Part shown: positions 27,604 through 35,191 of the stretch, piece after piece | Layout: every line of letters starts with the position of its first letter | Numbering within the stretch: the first letter of the stretch is position 1 | NCBI GenBank assembly: GCA_900113385.1 | Contig: FOPE01000007.1 | Location: forward strand, 23,468-87,467 | DNA: 64,000 nt | Origin: Lachnospiraceae bacterium C7 | GTDB taxonomy: Bacteria > Bacillota > Clostridia > Lachnospirales > Lachnospiraceae | Direction of reading: 5' to 3' | The notes under the pieces: generated by a model | The model's database searches: none | What the model saw: only the letters and a program-made list of their open reading frames with translations | Told to the model about the DNA's origin: nothing | Program-made: the position numbers and the translations under genes

Positions 27604-27641
27604 TCCCTAGGTTAATAAATATAACCTAGGGATTTTTTTTT
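27604..27641 (+). terminator. Intrinsic terminator of the ftsH operon
   Basis: TCCCTAGGTTA and TAACCTAGGGA form a perfect 11-base stem followed by eight T residues. Confidence 0.95.
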
Positions 27642-27746
27642 CCGTTAATATGCATAAAAAAATAATGCTAAAAAACACTTTATTGACACACTCGAAAAGC
27701 TGTGGCAAATATGCACAAAAAACCCTTTTAAAAAAACGTATATTTG

Positions 27747-27777
27747 TTGACACTTTCGGACAATAAGATGGTATTAT
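27747..27777 (+). promoter_or_regulatory. Promoter of the candidate small RNA
   Basis: TTGACA (27747-27752) and TATTAT (27772-27777) with a 19-base spacer; TGG before TATTAT makes an extended -10. A second TTGACAC motif at 27683 has no clear -10. Confidence 0.55.
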
Positions 27778-27786
27778 AATACACGT

Positions 27787-27884
27787 AAAAACCCCCCAAT
27801 ACATTATATATAGTTTTTGCTATACCCCATAGTAAAAATACCTTCTCCTAAAAAGGCAGCAGTTATAAGAGCTGTCTTTTTTTT
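27787..27884 (+). ncRNA. Candidate small regulatory RNA with C-rich single-stranded motifs
   Basis: Between ftsH and the tRNAs a promoter (27747-27777) is followed, with no ORF, by a 98-base segment ending in a terminator at 27851-27884. The segment has three C-rich blocks: CCCCCC (27792-27797), CCCC (27825-27828) and CCTTCTCCTA (27841-27850). The last one is complementary to the Shine-Dalgarno type TAGGAGAAGG. C-rich loops of this kind are known from base-pairing RNAs of Firmicutes such as RsaE/RoxS. Function is inferred; expression is unproven. Confidence 0.5.
27851..27884 (+). terminator. Terminator of the candidate small RNA
   Basis: AAAAGGCAGC and GCTGTCTTTT pair (one G-T) around a 10-base loop, followed by further T residues. 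Confidence 0.88.
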
Positions 27885-28014
27885 GCCCAAAATTAAAAAC
27901 AAAGATCAAATAAACATCAAACAAAAATAAAACAAACTTCAAACAAACTTCAAACAAAAAATAAAAGCAAACAAAAGATAACAAATAAAAAAATAAAAAA
28001 AATATAAAAAGTAC
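27885..28014 (+). other. A/C-rich, G-poor stretch upstream of the tRNA promoter
   Basis: About 130 bases almost without G or T on this strand, with AAACAAACTTC twice in tandem near 27935. A tracts directly before the tRNA -35 could act as an UP element. No gene is seen. Confidence 0.5.
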
Positions 28015-28043
28015 TTGCATTTTATAAATAAAGGTGCTATACT
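28015..28043 (+). promoter_or_regulatory. Promoter of the tRNA-Tyr/tRNA-Leu unit
   Basis: TTGCAT (28015-28020) and TATACT (28038-28043), 17-base spacer, with an extended -10 (TGC before TATACT), 35 bases upstream of tRNA-Tyr. Confidence 0.75.
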
Positions 28044-28077
28044 CTTATCTTGTCAGGAGAAATCTTGATGACCGAAT

Positions 28078-28159
28078 GGGCAGTTTCCCGAGTGGCCAAA
28101 GGGGACAGACTGTAAATCTGCTGCAAATTGCTTCGGTGGTTCGAATCCACCACTGCCCA
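28078..28159 (+). tRNA. tRNA-Tyr (GTA)
   Basis: The acceptor GGGCAGT pairs with ACTGCCC. The anticodon loop CTGTAAA gives GTA, a long variable arm follows (class II), and the T arm is GGTGGTTCGAATCCACC. The discriminator is A and CCA is not encoded (TTG follows), so Cca must add it. Confidence 0.95.
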
Positions 28160-28198
28160 TTGTTTTGTCAAAGATCTCTTGTTAGATATAAATACCGT

Positions 28199-28282
28199 GC
28201 CGGCGTGGCGGAACTGGCAGACGCGCAGGACTTAAAATCCTGTTGTAGCGATACAGTACCGGTTCGATTCCGGTCGCCGGCA
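28199..28282 (+). tRNA. tRNA-Leu (TAA)
   Basis: The acceptor GCCGGCG pairs with CGCCGGC. The anticodon loop CTTAAAA gives TAA; a long variable arm and the T arm CCGGTTCGATTCCGG complete a class II tRNA. The discriminator is A with no encoded CCA. It lies 39 bases after tRNA-Tyr, so both are one transcript. Confidence 0.95.
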
Positions 28283-28284
28283 TG

Positions 28285-28317
28285 AAAGATAGATGATTTA
28301 TCATCTATCTTTTTTTT
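28285..28317 (+). terminator. Intrinsic terminator of the tRNA unit
   Basis: AAAGATAGATGA and TCATCTATCTTT form a perfect 12-base stem, loop TTTA, followed by a T run. Confidence 0.94.
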
Positions 28318-28333
28318 GTATTTTTTATTATAT

Positions 28334-28376
28334 AAAAAAGCCAGAGCTACAAACAATATAGTTGTAACTCTGGCTT
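28334..28376 (-). terminator. Terminator of the minus-strand LacI/lipoprotein operon
   Basis: Read on the minus strand, AAGCCAGAG and CTCTGGCTT pair (9 bases, extended by TTACAAC/GTTTGTAG partial pairing), followed by a T run. The 28377-28512 stretch before the gene end is A+T rich with short repeats of AAAAATTAATGAT and AGCAAACAAAAATTA. Confidence 0.8.
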
Positions 28377-28512
28377 ATAAAATATAGACGAGCAAACAAA
28401 AATTAATGATAAAAATTAATGATAAAAATCAATAATATAAATTAGCAAACAAAAATTATTACGAATAAATAAAACTTCAATTAATAAATAAATTTATTAT
28501 ATGCTAACTTAA

Positions 28513-30654
28513 TTATTTAATGCATTGCTCCCAGGCTGTAACATCTGGCCATCCAGTAGTGTCAAATCCATCTCTAATAGATTCACAGTAGTATTTAAAC
28601 TTTTCACGAATAGGAGAACCTTCTTTGAAAAGACTTTTGTTGTTGCCATTTAGATAGTTTTCAACAGCATTTCCAAAAATCTCTGCTCTATCTTCTGTAG
28701 CATAGGTTGTTCCATAGCTATCAACAAAGTATTTAGAATTTTTCCTATAAGCTGGATTGTCTTCATAATTTTCATAGCTATTTAAATATTCAAAACCTTC
28801 AGGATTGAAACTATTCCATTTTTTCTCGGAGTAAACGGAGTTAGGTTCAAAAGTGGATCTAAAGTCTAACTTTCTGTCAATCATATGTGAAAATTCGTGA
28901 TTAACAGTGTAACTCCAATCCCAACTGTAGGAAGCGTCTAACACCATAACTAAGTAAGAATCAATAGTATTAACGAATCCACTAGGTGAAGAGATAGTTC
29001 CTTTATGCTTTCCGTGGATAGAACCGCTTAAATATATACGAATTCCACGAATGTCAGAAAAACATAATTGCTTAAAAAAGTTAGTAGGATAAGCTCCAAG
29101 AATATCCTCTAAAGAGTTTAAAGCAACTGAAACCTCGTCGGCATCTAAATCTTGATCAATGGAAAAAACATCGACTTGATTAGGAACCTCAGGGCCTAAA
29201 TAAATCTTAATAGAATATTTTTTCTCTAAATCATTTGCACGTTTTCTGACGCTAGCAAGATCATCCCAGTTGTAGGAGTGCGAATCATTAATTGCAGTAA
29301 TCTGATTGCCAGATACAGACACATTTGCATTTTGTAAATCCAGTAAATTATCGTAGAAAGTTAGTGGTTCAGTGTTTTGTTTTTGCCCAGCATTATCTAG
29401 CTTCCATACATAAAGGACAGGGTGTCCTTTTAAGTCATAGTTTAAAATGAAAAAACAATTGCAATCTTTAAGATAAATCTGGTTACGAGAAAGATAATTT
29501 TCAGCTCCTTTTTTTGTATTGCCAAAAGACAAGTCAATAGAGGAAATTAATTGTCCATCTTTATCATAGGCAGTGAAATTTGAACTTATAGATTGCCTTT
29601 CATTATCAGGGTTGTAGCCACTATCACGTCTTAACATAATTTTATTGCCATCATAAATAGAGGCATTGTTACAGTCGGTAGCGTGAAAATATTTACATGA
29701 ACCATCAGAGGTAGAGGTCATAGACCAATACCCGTTGGAATAATCAAATTTTGACAAAATATAATTGTTATTTGTGTCACCCTGAAAATTCGAAGAACCA
29801 ACATAAGAGTTAGTAATCTTATGTGAAGATTCGTTAAAAATTCCAAAAGAGTAAGTGTAAGTTGAAGTGCTTACACCACTTATATAAAGTGAATTTTTTT
29901 GTGCGTCAGAACCAATTAAGGTGGCATTTTTAAAAGGAGCCTGGTATTTTTTTACGGCAAGTTTGCTAGAAGATGAATTTTTAACAAAAGATTTAAGAAA
30001 ATGTCCTCCAACAATTTTTTTAGAAAAATTCAACTCATAAACAAAACCATCGCTATTACAAGCAAAAAATACAGAATCGTTTTTCCCCATTTTATAAGAA
30101 AAAGTAGATGGGTCATCCTTTCCAAAAAGGTCCTTATATTTGGTGCGATAAATTAAGTCCAACTTCTTGTTATAAACACTAATGATTTTTTCTTTTTTGT
30201 TAAAGCAAATTAGGTTGTTGTCAGCAACACTATATGCTGTGCAGTTAATATCCTTAGCACTTAGAGAACTTTCTACAGTGTCAGCCCAAGGATTATATAA
30301 AGAAAAAGAATACATTGGAGCAGACTTTTTTTTATCATCGTAGCGTGCCTCACCAACAAGAAGAATTTTATCTCCTAACTTCTCTAGATTGTTAAAGGGT
30401 TTACCAGAAAAAAATTCATTATTTAACCTATATAAGTTAGAGGTGTTAGCCACCTTGTTGGTAGAATCCCAAAAACGTGGAGAATTATGGAGTTCTTCAT
30501 CACTGACAAAAAATTCAGTAATACTACTTGAACACCCAGTTTGGGTGGTAAGTAATACACATACTAATGCAATGGAGATTAAAGCTTTTTTTAAAAACTT
30601 TAAATTTTGTAAACCATTAAAATTTCGATTTTTTTTACTAAAGCTGTTGTTCAT
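28513..30654 (-). CDS. Lipoprotein with C-terminal zincin (HExxH) peptidase-like domain
   Basis: Lipid-anchored surface protein of 713 residues. The signal ends in the lipobox TQTGC with Cys41. The middle region consists of short beta segments (ILLVGEARYDD, NSLYISGVSTSTYTY, KIMLRRDSGYN) as in a beta-propeller. The C-terminal part has VNHEFSHMIDRK, an HExxH zinc motif at about 586-590. A second motif EDRAEIFGNAVENYL about 70 residues later can give the third ligand, as in gluzincins of the ATLF (anthrax lethal factor-like) type. The ATG at 30654 follows AAAGGAGAA; seven upstream in-frame codons are rejected. It is downstream of the LacI regulator, probably in one operon. Substrate unknown; proteolytic activity is predicted from the motif only. 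Confidence 0.78.
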   Translation of the reverse strand: MNNSFSKKNRNFNGLQNLKFLKKALISIALVCVLLTTQTGCSSSITEFFVSDEELHNSPRFWDSTNKVANTSNLYRLNNEFFSGKPFNNLEKLGDKILLVGEARYDDKKKSAPMYSFSLYNPWADTVESSLSAKDINCTAYSVADNNLICFNKKEKIISVYNKKLDLIYRTKYKDLFGKDDPSTFSYKMGKNDSVFFACNSDGFVYELNFSKKIVGGHFLKSFVKNSSSSKLAVKKYQAPFKNATLIGSDAQKNSLYISGVSTSTYTYSFGIFNESSHKITNSYVGSSNFQGDTNNNYILSKFDYSNGYWSMTSTSDGSCKYFHATDCNNASIYDGNKIMLRRDSGYNPDNERQSISSNFTAYDKDGQLISSIDLSFGNTKKGAENYLSRNQIYLKDCNCFFILNYDLKGHPVLYVWKLDNAGQKQNTEPLTFYDNLLDLQNANVSVSGNQITAINDSHSYNWDDLASVRKRANDLEKKYSIKIYLGPEVPNQVDVFSIDQDLDADEVSVALNSLEDILGAYPTNFFKQLCFSDIRGIRIYLSGSIHGKHKGTISSPSGFVNTIDSYLVMVLDASYSWDWSYTVNHEFSHMIDRKLDFRSTFEPNSVYSEKKWNSFNPEGFEYLNSYENYEDNPAYRKNSKYFVDSYGTTYATEDRAEIFGNAVENYLNGNNKSLFKEGSPIREKFKYYCESIRDGFDTTGWPDVTAWEQCIK

Positions 30655-30698
30655 GGTACTTCTCCTTTGATGCAATATTGAGTTGTGTTACAAAAACG

Positions 30699-31700
30699 TT
30701 ATTTCTTTTTCGAACATGGGCAAGAAGAGTCACGAATTATAAGCTTAGGTCTAAGGGTAGTTGTGCTAATAGGAATGTGATGAACTAACGAATTTAGAGC
30801 CACATAAGCACAACGACCAAGCTCGTTCCTTTCTTGGCGTATAGTTGTAAGAGAAGGTTCAGTTGTTGATGCTAAAGGTATATCATCAAAACCAATAACG
30901 CTAATATCTTCTGGTACATTAAAACCTCTTAATTTACATTCGTCAATTACACCGGATGCAATTAGGTCATTACCACAAATAATTGCAGAAGCTCCTGAAG
31001 ATAAAAATCCAGGAACATGATATTTTGCACTTTCTGCAACGTAGTATCCGTGAGCCATAAGTTCTTTTTTAGGAGTTAAGCCGCAATTTTCCATACTTCT
31101 TTCAAAAGCATCTTGACGATCGTCAGAGACCTTTGAATTAGGCGAACCATTTAAAAAAGCAATATTTTCATGGCCAAGATTATGAAGATACTTAACAGCC
31201 ATACTAATGCCTTCATTACTGTCAGTTCCTATATAGCAAACGTTAGGATTTTCAGAAATAAAGTTGTCTAGAAGAACAGTAGGCATCGTAGTTGTTTCAA
31301 GTTGCTTTAGCCATTCGTCATGTAAGGCAAAACCTACTAGAAAAGCGCCACTATATTGTTTCTTTAAAAGATATGTATCATATTTTTCTTCAGCCTGTAG
31401 GGTAGAAGTCACTGGAACGATTTCCACATCATAGTGGTGGCGATAAGCGTTCTGTTTAAAGCCTAAAACAATGTCATAACCAAAATCATCAATACTTTGA
31501 TAATCCATGTTTTCGATAAAAATGGCGAGCTTACGATAGTTTTCTTTCCTTGAACGCTTTGTGCTGTATCCCATTTCCACAGCAGTGTCTAATACCATTT
31601 GTTTAAGTTCGTCACTGATATCACTAGCACCATTTAGCCCTTTAGAGACTGTGCTGATAGAAACACCAAGACGTTTTGCAATATCTTTTATAGTTGTCAT
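30699..31700 (-). CDS. LacI-family transcriptional regulator, probable maltodextrin repressor
   Basis: DNA-binding repressor of 333 residues. The helix-turn-helix TIKDIAKRLGVSISTVSKGLNG is at residues 3-24, followed by the hinge and a periplasmic-binding-like sugar domain (AFLVGFALHDEWL, NEGISMAVKYLHNLGHENIAFLNGSP, VIGFDDIPLASTTEPSLTTI). It ends with a Cys-containing tail CPCSKKK. It is divergent from malQ and the mal transporter, which suggests a MalR-like role with maltose or maltodextrin as inducer. It lies 44 bases before the zincin lipoprotein on the same strand. Confidence 0.9.
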   Translation of the reverse strand: MTTIKDIAKRLGVSISTVSKGLNGASDISDELKQMVLDTAVEMGYSTKRSRKENYRKLAIFIENMDYQSIDDFGYDIVLGFKQNAYRHHYDVEIVPVTSTLQAEEKYDTYLLKKQYSGAFLVGFALHDEWLKQLETTTMPTVLLDNFISENPNVCYIGTDSNEGISMAVKYLHNLGHENIAFLNGSPNSKVSDDRQDAFERSMENCGLTPKKELMAHGYYVAESAKYHVPGFLSSGASAIICGNDLIASGVIDECKLRGFNVPEDISVIGFDDIPLASTTEPSLTTIRQERNELGRCAYVALNSLVHHIPISTTTLRPKLIIRDSSCPCSKKK

Positions 31701-31780
31701 AACAATTTCTCCTAAATAAAAATTCTATAATTATATTATATGGTATGGCGAAAAAGTATTCAACTTTACTAAAAAAAATA

Positions 31781-31790
31781 TTTTCGAAAA
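31781..31790. promoter_or_regulatory. Candidate LacI-family operator
   Basis: TTTTCGAAAA, a perfect palindrome with the central CG usual in LacI-family sites, in the shared region between the regulator and malQ. Only one copy was found and no functional proof exists. Confidence 0.3.
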
Positions 31791-31879
31791 AAGCGTGTAC
31801 AGTTGTTGTGATAATTGCTAAAAATTATAGCGCAAAAATGTAAAAGTTCGCTAAAATAACATTATTTTTACCAAAATGA

Positions 31880-31909
31880 TTGACAAATTAGGGGTAAAGT
31901 AATTAAAAT
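31880..31909 (+). promoter_or_regulatory. Probable promoter of malQ
   Basis: TTGACA (31880-31885) and TAAAAT (31904-31909) with an 18-base spacer, giving a leader of about 115 bases. Confidence 0.55.
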
Positions 31910-32035
31910 ATACTTAGATACGAAAAAACACGAAAACAAATATAAAGAAAAAGTAATAAAATAATTAATAAATTATAAAATATTTGCTGGAAGTTTTTAC
32001 AATAGTATGCGACTAGAAGCGCAGGGGTGAAAAGT

Positions 32036-33532
32036 TTGAAAGGAAAAAAGGTAGTAAGAGGAGCAGGAGTATTACTTCCAATCACAAGTCTTCCTTCCGC
32101 CTATGGAATAGGAACTTTAGGAAAGGAAGCATTTAAGTTTATAGATTTACTTGTAGATCTAAAACAAAAATATTGGCAGATACTTCCCATAGGACCAACA
32201 TCATATGGAGACAGCCCTTATCAGACAGTGTCAGCTTTTGCAGGAAATCAGTATTTGATAGATCTTGAGGATTTAGTAGAAGAAGGACTACTGACAAATG
32301 AGGAGATTCGACAATACAACTGGGGAAGAGAAAATGACAAAGTAGACTACGAAGCAATCTTTGAAAACAGGTACAAGATTTTACAACAAGCCTTTCAAAG
32401 ATTTGATGTAAATAATGATGAGTTTAGATACTTTGTAGAGGAAAACCAAGAATGGCTCGAACCATATGCATTGTTTATGGCAATAAAGCATAATTATAAC
32501 GATGACGCTTGGATAGAGTGGCCTAGAGAAATAAGAGAAAAACAACCGGTTGCGCTTGAAAGGTGCCGAAAAAAGTATTACAATAACGTTAGTTATTGGA
32601 GGTTTTGCCAATACGAATTTTATAAACAATGGTCAAACTTAAGTAAATATGCGAAACAGAGAGGAATTTACATCATAGGAGATGTTCCATATTATGTAGC
32701 GTTAGATAGTGTAGATGCATGGTGGAATCCAGAACAATTTAGGATTAACGCAAACGGTAAACCAGAGATGGTTTCAGCATCTATCCCAGATAGCTATTCA
32801 AAAAATGGACAGATTTGGGGATCACCTTTATATGATTGGGATTTTATGTATGAAGATGATTACAAATGGTGGAGAAAAAGAATTAGATTTTCAGCGTCAT
32901 TATTTGATGTTATTAAGTTTAATCATTTTTCGGGAATAGTAAAAGACTATGCCTTGCCAGATGCAACAAGTGATATAAAAGATGGTAAGTGGATAAAAGG
33001 TCCAGGACGTAAATTTGTCAACATGGTAAATAAAGAAGTTGGGGATATTCCTATAATAGCTGATACATATTGTGGAAAAGCTTTAATACCAGGAGTTAAA
33101 AAATTGCTGAATAAATCAGGATGGTTAGACGTAAAAGTTTTAATGTTTGCCTTTGACGATGATACTTCAAACGAATATTTACCACATAACTATCAAAATA
33201 CAGATTTGGCAGTTTATGCAGGAACCCATGATAATGACACAATAGTTGGTTTTTTCAGAGACAAAACAGACTATGAGTTAGCATATTTATATGAGTATCT
33301 GAATATTTCATGTAGGGATGAGATACCAGATGCGCTTATACGAGCCGCATATCAAAGTGTCGGCAGTCTTGCAATAATTCAAATGCAAGATATTTTAAAA
33401 TTAGGTAATGAAGCAAGAATGAATGAACCGTCAACAGTGGGGTACAATTGGAGATGGCGTTTAGGGCATGAAAATTTAAATGAAAAAAGAAGAGCCTGGA
33501 TTAGAAATATTGCAATTACCTATAGAAGATAG
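32036..33532 (+). CDS. malQ: 4-alpha-glucanotransferase (amylomaltase)
   Basis: Glycoside hydrolase family 77 enzyme that moves alpha-1,4-glucan segments between maltodextrins and releases glucose. About 498 residues. The start (L)KGKKVVRGAGVLLPITSLPSAYGIGTLG is typical. Also present are QILPIGPTSYGDSPYQ, GDVPYYVALDSVDAWW with the catalytic region, NHFSG and a late AGTHDNDTIVGFF. Two starts are possible: GTG at 32027 and TTG at 32036. AGGGGTGA at 32023-32030 has a normal spacer only to the TTG, so that start was chosen. It is the first gene of the maltodextrin block and supplies glucan for GlgCD-linked glycogen. Confidence 0.93.
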   Translation: MKGKKVVRGAGVLLPITSLPSAYGIGTLGKEAFKFIDLLVDLKQKYWQILPIGPTSYGDSPYQTVSAFAGNQYLIDLEDLVEEGLLTNEEIRQYNWGRENDKVDYEAIFENRYKILQQAFQRFDVNNDEFRYFVEENQEWLEPYALFMAIKHNYNDDAWIEWPREIREKQPVALERCRKKYYNNVSYWRFCQYEFYKQWSNLSKYAKQRGIYIIGDVPYYVALDSVDAWWNPEQFRINANGKPEMVSASIPDSYSKNGQIWGSPLYDWDFMYEDDYKWWRKRIRFSASLFDVIKFNHFSGIVKDYALPDATSDIKDGKWIKGPGRKFVNMVNKEVGDIPIIADTYCGKALIPGVKKLLNKSGWLDVKVLMFAFDDDTSNEYLPHNYQNTDLAVYAGTHDNDTIVGFFRDKTDYELAYLYEYLNISCRDEIPDALIRAAYQSVGSLAIIQMQDILKLGNEARMNEPSTVGYNWRWRLGHENLNEKRRAWIRNIAITYRR

Positions 33533-33654
33533 GGGACAACAAAGGTTTTTACAGTAGGAGTTCTTAATTTAGCTATATAAAAGCGATTATAAAGTGCAAG
33601 TTGCATTTTATATATAAAGAAAAGTTTATTCTTACGAAAAGGAGAGGAAAAATC

Positions 33655-34923
33655 ATGAAAAGAAAAGTTTTACCATTATTATTAGCAGGTACAATGGCAG
33701 CATCTATGTTCGCTGGATGCTCATCAGAAGGCAGTTCTTCAGAATCTAAAGGAGAAAGTAAAGATGGCGCAGTTACATTAACTGTAATGGGACCAACAGA
33801 AGATCAAGCAAAAGAAAGTGGTCAGTGGTTACAGAAAGAATGTAAGGCATTCGCAAAAGAACACCCAGAATGGAAAATTAATTTTAAATATCAGAAATGC
33901 TCAGAAGGTGATGCAAAAGATACAATCGTAAAAGATGTAGATGGCGCAGCAGATGTTTATATGTTTGCAAATGATCAAATTACAGATTTAGTAAAAGCAA
34001 ATGCTATTTCTAAACTTGGTGGAGATACAGCAAAATATGTTAAAGACAGCAATGCAAAAACAATCGTCAATACAGTAACATACAACGGAGAAATTTATGG
34101 TGTACCATATACATCAAATTCATGGTTTATGTACTATGATAAGAGAGTTTTCTCAGAAGATGATGTAAAGAATCTTGATACAATGTTAACAAAGGGAAAA
34201 GTATCTTTCCCAATTTCTAATGGCTGGTACTTAGCTGCATTCTATACAGCTAATGATTGTACATTCTATGGAGATGGAACAGATGAAAAAGCCAAAATTG
34301 ATTTCTCAGAGAAAAAAGCAGCCCCAGTTACAAAATATTTAATGGGACTCATGAAAAATGAAAACTTTAAACCAGATACAACAGATGATGGTTCACAAGG
34401 CCTTTCAGGAATGAAAGATGGCTCTGTAAATGCATTCTTTGATGGAAACTGGAACTATGGTGCAGTTTGCGAAGCAATTGGTGAAGAAAATGTAGGAACA
34501 GCACAGTTACCAACAATTAAAATTGATGGCCAAGAAAAACAAATGAAATCATTCCTTGGTTCAAAAGCAATTGGTGTAAACCCAACATGTAAAAGACAGG
34601 ATATTGCAGTAGCACTTGCAAAATATTTAGGAAGTGAAAAAGCACAAAAAGATCATTTTGATCTAAGACAGCAAGCACCAGTTAATAAAAACCTTACAGG
34701 AACAGATGAAGTAAAAGCAAACGTAGCTTGTGATGCATTAGCAAAAGTAGCTGAAAACACATCAATTTGTCAGCCAATCTTTGGTATGCAGAACTTCTGG
34801 GATGCAGCAAAAGCACTTGGTAAAGAAATTGCAGGCCAAGGTGATGAACCAATGACAGAAGCAAACTATGTAGAAAAAACAGAAGCATTTAACAAACAGA
34901 TTAATACTTCCGTAGTAAAATAA
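33655..34923 (+). CDS. malE: Maltose/maltodextrin ABC transporter, substrate-binding lipoprotein
   Basis: Captures maltodextrins outside the cell and delivers them to MalFG. The protein has 422 residues. The signal MKRKVLPLLLAGTMAASMFAGC has the lipobox at Cys22, followed by a Ser/Glu linker and a family 1 binding-protein fold (AADVYMFANDQITDLVKANAISKL, YGVPYTSNSWFMYYDKRVF, GSKAIGVNPTCKRQDIA). An in-frame codon at 33601 is rejected because AAAGGAGAGG directly precedes the ATG at 33655. Substrate is inferred from malQ and MalF/MalG; other oligosaccharides are possible. Confidence 0.87.
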   Translation: MKRKVLPLLLAGTMAASMFAGCSSEGSSSESKGESKDGAVTLTVMGPTEDQAKESGQWLQKECKAFAKEHPEWKINFKYQKCSEGDAKDTIVKDVDGAADVYMFANDQITDLVKANAISKLGGDTAKYVKDSNAKTIVNTVTYNGEIYGVPYTSNSWFMYYDKRVFSEDDVKNLDTMLTKGKVSFPISNGWYLAAFYTANDCTFYGDGTDEKAKIDFSEKKAAPVTKYLMGLMKNENFKPDTTDDGSQGLSGMKDGSVNAFFDGNWNYGAVCEAIGEENVGTAQLPTIKIDGQEKQMKSFLGSKAIGVNPTCKRQDIAVALAKYLGSEKAQKDHFDLRQQAPVNKNLTGTDEVKANVACDALAKVAENTSICQPIFGMQNFWDAAKALGKEIAGQGDEPMTEANYVEKTEAFNKQINTSVVK

Positions 34924-34984
34924 GTAAAAGTTTAAAAAGATTGAGTTATAAATGAGTTAGTAAAACAGTAAAATTTGTGTCTGT

Positions 34985-35003
34985 GGCGAAGAAAGTGCTT
35001 CGC
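34985..35003 (+). other. Stem-loop between malE and malF
   Basis: GCGAAG and CTTCGC pair around a 5-6 base loop, without a T tract, 60 bases after malE in a 268-base gap. It may protect the malE message and explain higher MalE than MalFG levels. The remaining gap is A-rich and holds no gene. Confidence 0.5.
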
Positions 35004-35191
35004 TGCAGGCATAAATCATAAATATAGTGTAGAAACAAAAACAATAGATAACAAATATAGGCAAAACTATAGGCGAAGTAATGAATATCGAATATAAGCA
35101 AAGCAAGATATAAAAATATAGAAGATATATAGAAAATACACAAGGGTGATCAGATAAGATGAGACAAAGAGTCTTGTCAGGAGGTTTTGGT

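Noticed and set aside
28034..28285. Open frame of 83 codons on the plus strand
   Set aside because: It runs through tRNA-Tyr and tRNA-Leu; the tRNAs explain the sequence.
35159..35191. Upstream start for malF
   Set aside because: AGGAGG at 35179-35184 is well placed only for the ATG at 35192.
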